Of a stretch of DNA of 38,324 nucleotides, positions 33,557 through 38,324 are shown one piece after another. The DNA lies in the NCBI GenBank assembly GCA_013003065.1, contig JABDLI010000312.1, positions 1-38,324 on the forward strand, given 5' to 3'. A program made the position numbers and the translations under genes. The notes under the pieces were generated by a model that worked only from the letters and a program-made list of their open reading frames with translations, was not told the DNA's origin and did no database searches. Numbering within the stretch: position 1 is the stretch's first letter; each line of letters opens with the position of its first letter. The stretch comes from Phycisphaerales bacterium (GTDB lineage Bacteria; Planctomycetota; Phycisphaerae; Phycisphaerales; SM1A02).

Positions 33557-34604
33557 CCGTCTCGCGGCCACGCTGACCGCGCTCGCTCGACTGGATCCCG
33601 ACCCCGCCGATCCGGCGGCGGAGGTGATCGTGGTGGACGACGCCTCGGAGACGCCAGTCACGACGCCGACGCGGCTCGCCAACGGCTGGGCCGTCCGCGT
33701 GGTGCGATGCGAGACGCAGTGCGGCGCGGCCGCGCGGAACGCCGGCGTCGAAGCGGCGCGCGGCGCGTGGATCTTCATGCTCGACGACGACTCCTGGCCG
33801 CTGGACACGGCCGCGAACGGGATCGCCGCGACGGCCGGCAACGACGTGGCCGCGATCGGCGGACAGATCCTCCTCCCGGGCGGACACCACGAGCACGGCG
33901 GTCTGCCGGAGGTCTTCGTCGGCTGCGGCGTGTTGCTGCGTCGCGACGTCTTCCTCGACCTCGGCGGGTACGACGACACGTTCCACTACTACGCCGAGGA
34001 GTACGACTATTGCGCACGGCTCATCCGCGCGGGATGGCGGGTGCGACACGACTGGCGACTGCAGGTTCGGCACGAGAAGGTCGCCGCCGGCCGCCGGCTT
34101 GCCGTCATCCTTCGACGGCTGGTGCGGAACAACGGCTGGGTCGCCCAGCGGTACGCCCCGGAGAAGCACCACCAGCCGGCCCTCGAGGAGATCGTCGAGC
34201 GGTACGCCCGCATCGCCGCCCGCGAGGGCGTGGCGTTCGGTTACCAGCGGGGTCTCGACGACCTCATGGAGACCATCGACGAGCAGCCTCGCGTCCCGCT
34301 CACCGAGGAGCAGTGGCAACGGTTCACCGGCGCGACCGCGGTCGAGGAGCACCTTGCCGCCACGCCGGAGCTCGCCGGCCACGCGGTCGCCATCGTGGAC
34401 GAGGGCAAGCACGCGAACGTGATCCGACGCGTCCTCCTCGAACGCGGCGGCTGCATGCTGGTGGGCGAAGACGACGCCGACCGCCTCGTCATCGGCACCT
34501 TGTCCCCGGGTCCGATGCTCGACGCCTGGGAACGACACCATCGCGCGGGCGTCGATGCGTGGATGGGTTGGCGTCCGGATCACGCGGGCGTGTTGGCCGG
34601 CTGA
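33519..34604 (+). CDS. GT2 family glycosyltransferase
   Basis: A 361-residue glycosyltransferase of family 2. The N-terminal GT-A domain opens with MISYLIPTRHRPDRLAATL, has VIVVDDASE, and carries FMLDDDSWP as the metal-binding DxD. Later YYAEEYDYCARLIRAGW matches the ED motif that bears the catalytic base. The last 100 residues are an extra helical region I do not recognise. No membrane segment is seen, so it acts at the cytoplasmic face. Donor and acceptor are unknown. The start overlaps the upstream fusion gene by 38 bases, so the two are coexpressed and the transferred sugar may be the one activated upstream. Confidence 0.9.
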   Translation: MISYLIPTRHRPDRLAATLTALARLDPDPADPAAEVIVVDDASETPVTTPTRLANGWAVRVVRCETQCGAAARNAGVEAARGAWIFMLDDDSWPLDTAANGIAATAGNDVAAIGGQILLPGGHHEHGGLPEVFVGCGVLLRRDVFLDLGGYDDTFHYYAEEYDYCARLIRAGWRVRHDWRLQVRHEKVAAGRRLAVILRRLVRNNGWVAQRYAPEKHHQPALEEIVERYARIAAREGVAFGYQRGLDDLMETIDEQPRVPLTEEQWQRFTGATAVEEHLAATPELAGHAVAIVDEGKHANVIRRVLLERGGCMLVGEDDADRLVIGTLSPGPMLDAWERHHRAGVDAWMGWRPDHAGVLAG

Positions 34605-34659
34605 AAGCTGGGATCCCCACAACCCCCACCCCCCGAGCACGAAACGCGCGTTCCAATGC

Positions 34660-34745
34660 CACCGCGTCCGCTCCAACTCCCCACTCCCCGGGTCTCCGGG
34701 TCTCCGGGTCCGCTTCCACTTCCCATTCCCATTCCAATTCTCACC
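34660..34745. repeat. Composite simple repeats
   Basis: Between the glycosyltransferase gene and the next start lie three CGGGTCTC-type units (34687-34710 region) and then CCCATT/CCAATT hexamers (34718-34741 region), preceded by one GTCCGC pair. The 176-base spacer 34605-34780 holds no supported gene. Confidence 0.55.
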
Positions 34746-34768
34746 CCAATCCCCGCCTCACCGCCCCA

Positions 34769-34774
34769 TACACT
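34769..34774 (+). promoter_or_regulatory. -10 box of the gene at 34781
   Basis: CATACACTCCCCCC leads directly to the ATG. TACACT is six bases before the start codon, as upstream of yceH. There is no Shine-Dalgarno sequence, which supports a leaderless message. Confidence 0.5.
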
Positions 34775-34780
34775 CCCCCC

Positions 34781-35386
34781 ATGCCCTCCCCCGACGACAT
34801 CGCCCGCGAGGCCGCCCGCCTCGTCGCGACCGGCGTCAGCGCCGACGTCACGCACGCGATCCGTCTCGCCACCGAACGGCTCGGACCCAGCGACGCCCAC
34901 GCCCCCGGTTCCGGCCGAGTGCGGGCCCACCTCCGCGCCATGACCGAGCAGACGCTCGGCGCCGAGGGCTACCGGGCGGAGGTGCGTCGCGTGTGGTCGA
35001 TCGCCGAGACGCTCATGACGCTGATCGAGGAAACGCTGCCCGACGCCCGGACGACGCTGGCGGGACGCGGGGCGGAGGGGAAGATCGACGGGGGGGTCAC
35101 GCTGCACCTGCGGGTCGGCACCGAGCGTCCGCTGGCGGAGCTTGTCGACCGGCTCGTGACGCACGGGTACGAGGAGCCGGCGTTCGAGACCGCGAACACC
35201 CGGTTCGGGCGTCTCGACCGCATCCGGTTCGTCGAGGAGGGCACGCCGGTCGTGGTGACGCGGTGTCTGCCGTCGATCCGGGTGGAGGAGCAACGCGACC
35301 TGTTCGAGGGTCGACCGATCAGCGTGCTGGATCTGGACGGGGTCCGGGCGCGGCTCGACGTCAGCCCGCCGCCGGCTGCCCCATGA
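34781..35386 (+). CDS. Hypothetical protein
   Basis: Not recognised. The predicted protein has 201 residues, cytoplasmic by composition (no signal or membrane segment). The first 75 residues are predicted helical with Arg- and Ala-rich faces. The rest alternates strand and helix and contains GKIDGGVTLHLRVGTERPLAELVDRLV and TRFGRLDRIRFVEEGTPVVVTR, followed by ISVLDLDGVRARL. The mix looks vaguely like a nucleotidyltransferase or small ligand-binding fold, but no motif is firm. The start is supported by the TACACT box and the clear change from repeat DNA to coding DNA. It converges on the cysteine-dioxygenase-like gene with a 26-base overlap. Confidence 0.7.
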   Translation: MPSPDDIAREAARLVATGVSADVTHAIRLATERLGPSDAHAPGSGRVRAHLRAMTEQTLGAEGYRAEVRRVWSIAETLMTLIEETLPDARTTLAGRGAEGKIDGGVTLHLRVGTERPLAELVDRLVTHGYEEPAFETANTRFGRLDRIRFVEEGTPVVVTRCLPSIRVEEQRDLFEGRPISVLDLDGVRARLDVSPPPAAP

Positions 35387-35915
35387 GCTTGCGCCACGCG
35401 GTCTGTGACAGGTGATCCGTCGCGATCCGCACGTCGCCCGTGTCGAGGCAGTACGTGTGGTAATCCGCGAGCGGCGGGGTGTAGACGTGCAGCGTGACGA
35501 GGTCCTCGCCGCCGGGCTGATCGTTGTACATCGCGTGAATGTCGGCGTCGTAGGAACCGCACACGTGACCGGGGGCAAACGCGCGCACATCCCGCTCGAC
35601 GAGCCCGCCGGTGGCGGTCAGTCGGTACCGGCGTTCCGACGCCGTGCCCGAGATCACCCGCACCGCGCAGGCGGAACCCCGGTGATCGTGCACCGGGCTG
35701 GTCTGCCCGCACCTCCAGCACAGGATCAACGCCGAGTAGGTCGGACCGACCCGCAGCAGGTTGCGGCAGTAGCTGTCGGGAGCGAACCGAACGTGCGGCC
35801 GCACCGTGTCGAGCGTGATCTCGGTCTGCTCGAGCAGCCCGACCAGATCGTCGATGGGCAACGCGTCCTCGTACCGATCGAGGGCGTCGAGCATATCGGT
35901 GACGGTCATGGTCAT
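35361..35915 (-). CDS. Cysteine dioxygenase family protein
   Basis: A cupin-fold thiol dioxygenase of 184 residues. The iron ligands are visible: the two His of SPVHDHRGSACAVRVISG and the third His in VTLHVYTPPL. The helical N-terminus (about 1-50) and RNLLRVGPTYSALILCWRCGQ are also typical. The family oxidises cysteine to cysteine sulfinate, though some bacterial members act on 3-mercaptopropionate, and the substrate cannot be fixed here. A possible link to sulfur supply for the sulfotransferases is speculation. An alternative start two codons later exists (MTVTDML). It converges with the hypothetical gene, overlapping by 26 bases. Confidence 0.87.
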   Translation of the reverse strand: MTMTVTDMLDALDRYEDALPIDDLVGLLEQTEITLDTVRPHVRFAPDSYCRNLLRVGPTYSALILCWRCGQTSPVHDHRGSACAVRVISGTASERRYRLTATGGLVERDVRAFAPGHVCGSYDADIHAMYNDQPGGEDLVTLHVYTPPLADYHTYCLDTGDVRIATDHLSQTAWRKLMGQPAAG

Positions 35916-36049
35916 GGGCGGTCTCGGGGGCGGATCGGTTGGAGCGAGGCGAGGACGACGTCACGTCGATTGTAATAGGCGGGGTTGGGGGAGGCGAGAA
36001 AACTCGGTGACGGTGGCGAATACGGGGGGAAGTGCCCGGGGGGGAGCGG

Positions 36050-36266
36050 CGTCCGCGTCCGGGGCGGCGTCCGTGGCCGTGGCCGTGGCCGCGTCCGTGT
36101 CCGCGTCCGCGTCCGTGTCCGCGTCCGTGACCGCGTCCGTGACCGCGTCCGTGTGCGCGTCCGTGGCCGTGACCGCGTCCGTGACCGCGTCCGTGACCGC
36201 GTCCGTGTCCGTGGCCGTGTCCGTGTCCGTGTCCGTGACCGCGTCCGTGTCCGCGCCCGCGTCCGT
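36050..36266. repeat. Hexamer tandem array (GTCCGN type), about 36 units
   Basis: About 217 bases of degenerate hexamers, GTCCGT, GTCCGC, GACCGC and GGCCGT. It reaches the stop codon of the leftward ABC transporter gene: on the minus strand TGA is followed at once by CGGACGCGGGC, the same opening as at 3354. The 350-base gap 35916-36265 otherwise contains no supported gene. Confidence 0.9.
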
Positions 36267-38074
36267 CACCCTTCCCCCGTCTGCACCCTCCACAACGCCG
36301 CGTACGTCCCACCCGCCGCCACCAGCTCCTCGTGACGCCCCGACTCGACGACCCGACCCGCCTCCAGCACGTCGATTCGATCCGCGTGCCGGATCGTCGA
36401 GAGGCGGTGGGCGATGACGATCGTGGTGCGGCCGACGGCCACGCGGCGGAGCGAACGTTGGATCGCCGCTTCCGTTTCGTTGTCCACTGCGCTCGTCGCT
36501 TCGTCCAGGACCAGGATACGCGCGTCCTTGATGATCGCGCGTGCCAGCGAGAGCCGCTGGCGTTGACCGCCCGACAGCTTCTGGCCGCGCTCACCGACGA
36601 TGGTGTCGTACCCATCGGGCAGCCGATCGATGAACTCGTGCGCTTCGGCCGCGATCGCCGCTGCTCGCACCGTCTCCAGCGGCACCTCGTCGGGGTCGTG
36701 CCCCGGCGTGTGGGCGAGGCCGTAGGCGATGTTCTGCCGGACGGTGCCGTGGAAGAGAAACGTCTCCTGGCTGACGAGGGCGATCGCGTGTCGCAGATCG
36801 GCCAGACGCAGGTCGCGGATCTCGTGGCCGTCGACGGTGATCGTGCCGGTGCGGGTCTCCCCGGCCGCGTCGGCCTCGTAGAACCGCAGCAGCAGCTTCA
36901 CGACCGTCGTCTTGCCGGAGCCCGTGGCGCCAACGATGGCGGTGGTCGTGCCGGGCGGGAAATCGAGCGTCACGTCTTCGAGCACCGGGTGGCCCGGCTG
37001 GTACGAGAACGACACCGACTCGAAACGCACGTGTCCCCGGACGGCCGCGGGCGGCAACTCCACGTCGCCGCCGCGAATCGCCGCCGGCGTGTCGAGGAGG
37101 TCGAGAATACGCCGCGTCGAGGCCATCGCCCGCTGGTAGAGGTCCAGCATCACGCCCAGCGAGGTCAGCGGCCACAACAGCCGCTGCGTGAGAAACACCA
37201 TCACGCTGTACGCGCCGACCTCCAGGTCACCGCGCAACGCGATCACCCCGCCGTAGATCAGCGTCGCCGTGAAGCCGACGACGATGACCATCCGGATGAG
37301 CGGAGAGAACGCGGCGCTGAGGCGAATCGCCCGGCGATTGCTGTCGCGGTACGCCTCCGACACCCGGGCCAGCCGATTCGTCTCGTACGCCTCGGCGGTG
37401 TAGCTCTTGATCGTCGCGACGCCGCTGAGCGTGTTGGCGAGCTGCGCGTTGAGCGTGCCGACCCGCTCGCGGACGTCGGCGTACCGGGGGGCGATGCGAC
37501 GCTGGAAGGCGATCGAGCCCCAGATCACGAACGGGACCGGCAGCATCGCAAGCCAGGCCACGCCCGGCGCGATCGCGAAGAACGCCGCACTGATGATGAC
37601 GACGGTCGTCAAGACCTGAATCAGGTTGTCCGCGCCGCCGTCGAGGAACCGCTCGAGCTGGTTGACGTCGTCGGAGAGGATCGACATCAACCCCCCGGTG
37701 CTTCGATCCTCGAAATACCGCAGCTCCAGGTGCCCGACGTGCTCGTATGCGTCGACACGCAGCTCGTGCTCTATGGTTTGCGCGAGGTTCCGCCAGACGA
37801 CGGCCTGGAGATACTCGAACAGCGACTCCAACGCCCAGATGAGAAGCGTGGCGATCGCGAGGGCCCAGAGCTGCGACTCCACCGTGCGGAAGCCGAGGTC
37901 GGCGAGCAGCGACTCCTCGCGTCGGACGACGACGTCGACGGCGGCGCCGATCAAGGCGGGCGGCGCAAGATCCAGGATCTTCTTGGTGACCGAGCACACC
38001 GCCGCCAGGACAACGTGCGAACGATGACGACGCGCGTGCGTGAAGAGACGGCGGAGAGGATGAGGGCTCGGCAT
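36266..38074 (-). CDS. ABC exporter, fused permease and ATPase (MsbA-like)
   Basis: A 602-residue half-transporter of the ABCB type that would act as a homodimer. Six membrane segments span about 1-310, with the coupling-helix region [16 protein letters not shown]. The ATPase domain follows: Walker [10 protein letters not shown] (about 383), Q-loop [11 protein letters not shown], signature [14 protein letters not shown] (about 495), Walker [13 protein letters not shown] (about 515) and the H-loop IAHRLSTI. Lipid or drug export is typical of the family; substrate unknown. It is separated from the cysteine-dioxygenase-like gene by the large hexamer array and is preceded by noncoding DNA to the window's end. 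Confidence 0.95.
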   Translation of the reverse strand: MPSPHPLRRLFTHARRHRSHVVLAAVCSVTKKILDLAPPALIGAAVDVVVRREESLLADLGFRTVESQLWALAIATLLIWALESLFEYLQAVVWRNLAQTIEHELRVDAYEHVGHLELRYFEDRSTGGLMSILSDDVNQLERFLDGGADNLIQVLTTVVIISAAFFAIAPGVAWLAMLPVPFVIWGSIAFQRRIAPRYADVRERVGTLNAQLANTLSGVATIKSYTAEAYETNRLARVSEAYRDSNRRAIRLSAAFSPLIRMVIVVGFTATLIYGGVIALRGDLEVGAYSVMVFLTQRLLWPLTSLGVMLDLYQRAMASTRRILDLLDTPAAIRGGDVELPPAAVRGHVRFESVSFSYQPGHPVLEDVTLDFPPGTTTAIVGATGSGKTTVVKLLLRFYEADAAGETRTGTITVDGHEIRDLRLADLRHAIALVSQETFLFHGTVRQNIAYGLAHTPGHDPDEVPLETVRAAAIAAEAHEFIDRLPDGYDTIVGERGQKLSGGQRQRLSLARAIIKDARILVLDEATSAVDNETEAAIQRSLRRVAVGRTTIVIAHRLSTIRHADRIDVLEAGRVVESGRHEELVAAGGTYAALWRVQTGEG

Positions 38075-38324
38075 GTGGCGTTGAGGATAACGGCCACGCG
38101 AGCACCGACACGCGCAAACGCCCTCGCAACCGCCCGACCCAACCTGCCCGAGGCGGCATGGACGCCGCCGGTCCCCCCGCAGCCCTGCACCCGCCGCAGG
38201 CGGTGCGAAAAACAGTCCGAACCCACGCCCAAATCTTCACTGACCAGCTCGCAGGATGCGAGCGTCATTAGAGACCCACGACAAGGGGGGTCGAGCCGCA
38301 CGACGCGGCGTGAACAACGCGGCC
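38075..38324. other. Noncoding right end with a small hairpin
   Basis: No supported gene in this 250-base end. The one feature is a perfect inverted repeat, GCTCGCA-GGA-TGCGAGC at 38247-38263, which could be an operator or hairpin. The base composition becomes less GC-rich near 38235. The minus-strand open frame here lacks any family resemblance. Confidence 0.4.

Noticed and set aside
33192-34676. Long minus-strand frame opposite the GT2 gene
   Set aside because: A composition-driven mirror of a clear glycosyltransferase gene; its sequence has no domain.
36050-36266. CRISPR array
   Set aside because: The units are six bases and contiguous, with no spacers, and no cas gene is present.
35961-36293. 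A 110-codon minus-strand frame of Asp-Thr-Ala dipeptide repeats
   Set aside because: It merely translates the hexamer array; period six gives dipeptide repeats in every frame without stops.
37951-38301. A minus-strand frame of 116 codons at the right end
   Set aside because: It overlaps the start of the ABC exporter in another frame and has no recognisable domain or ribosome binding site.

Overview
The window is a GC-rich, gene-dense stretch that most resembles a planctomycete, probably class Phycisphaerae. This is inferred from the genes, not from any marker RNA. The pointers are a secreted protein ending in the dockerin-like double repeat common in that group, a giant FG-GAP/UnbV protein, a DUF1570 protein, an McsA/McsB pair outside Firmicutes, and many genes read from start codons with no Shine-Dalgarno sequence. 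I found 33 protein genes on both strands in short operons. I saw no rRNA, tRNA, CRISPR array, transposase or phage gene.

Left part (1-12.2 kb): a GH38 alpha-mannosidase, a proteasome-like Ntn hydrolase with Ser in place of Thr1, and the SIS-CBS sugar-phosphate isomerase KdsD all read leftward. Divergent from them is the condensin kleisin ScpA, which runs tail to tail into an RsuA/RluB-type pseudouridine synthase. Next come a 1321-residue exported protein with about twelve Gly-Asp repeats at its C-terminus and a YihY-type membrane protein.

Middle (12.2-26.1 kb): housekeeping and regulation. Present are a coiled-coil protein, a DUF1570 exported metallopeptidase-like protein, a STAS protein, a lone nuoB, an HNH endonuclease, and an operon of PQQ-propeller lipoprotein, purH and tag. 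Further on are riboflavin synthase, a SpoIIE/RsbU-type phosphatase, a gluQ-DUF192 pair, a pterin dehydratase, and a three-gene operon yceH-mcsA-mcsB with overlapping or nearly touching reading frames.

Right part (26.3-38.3 kb): a secreted dockerin-like protein, then a surface-glycan block. That block has two divergent sulfotransferases, a sugar C-methyltransferase-like protein, glucose-1-phosphate cytidylyltransferase, a heptose synthase-like fusion in reversed domain order, and a GT2 glycosyltransferase. Together they could make activated deoxy or heptose sugars, transfer them and sulfate a surface polymer. An unknown protein, a cysteine-dioxygenase-family protein and an MsbA-like ABC exporter close the window.

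The noncoding DNA is the most unusual part. Short tandem arrays (6-, 8-, 9- and 13-base units) sit in the spacers, several starting exactly at a stop codon. A REP-like inverted pair lies between two convergent genes. A GGCCGATAA word followed by a hairpin occurs three times. At least three genes have a TACACT box only 6-9 bases before the ATG, suggesting leaderless transcripts.
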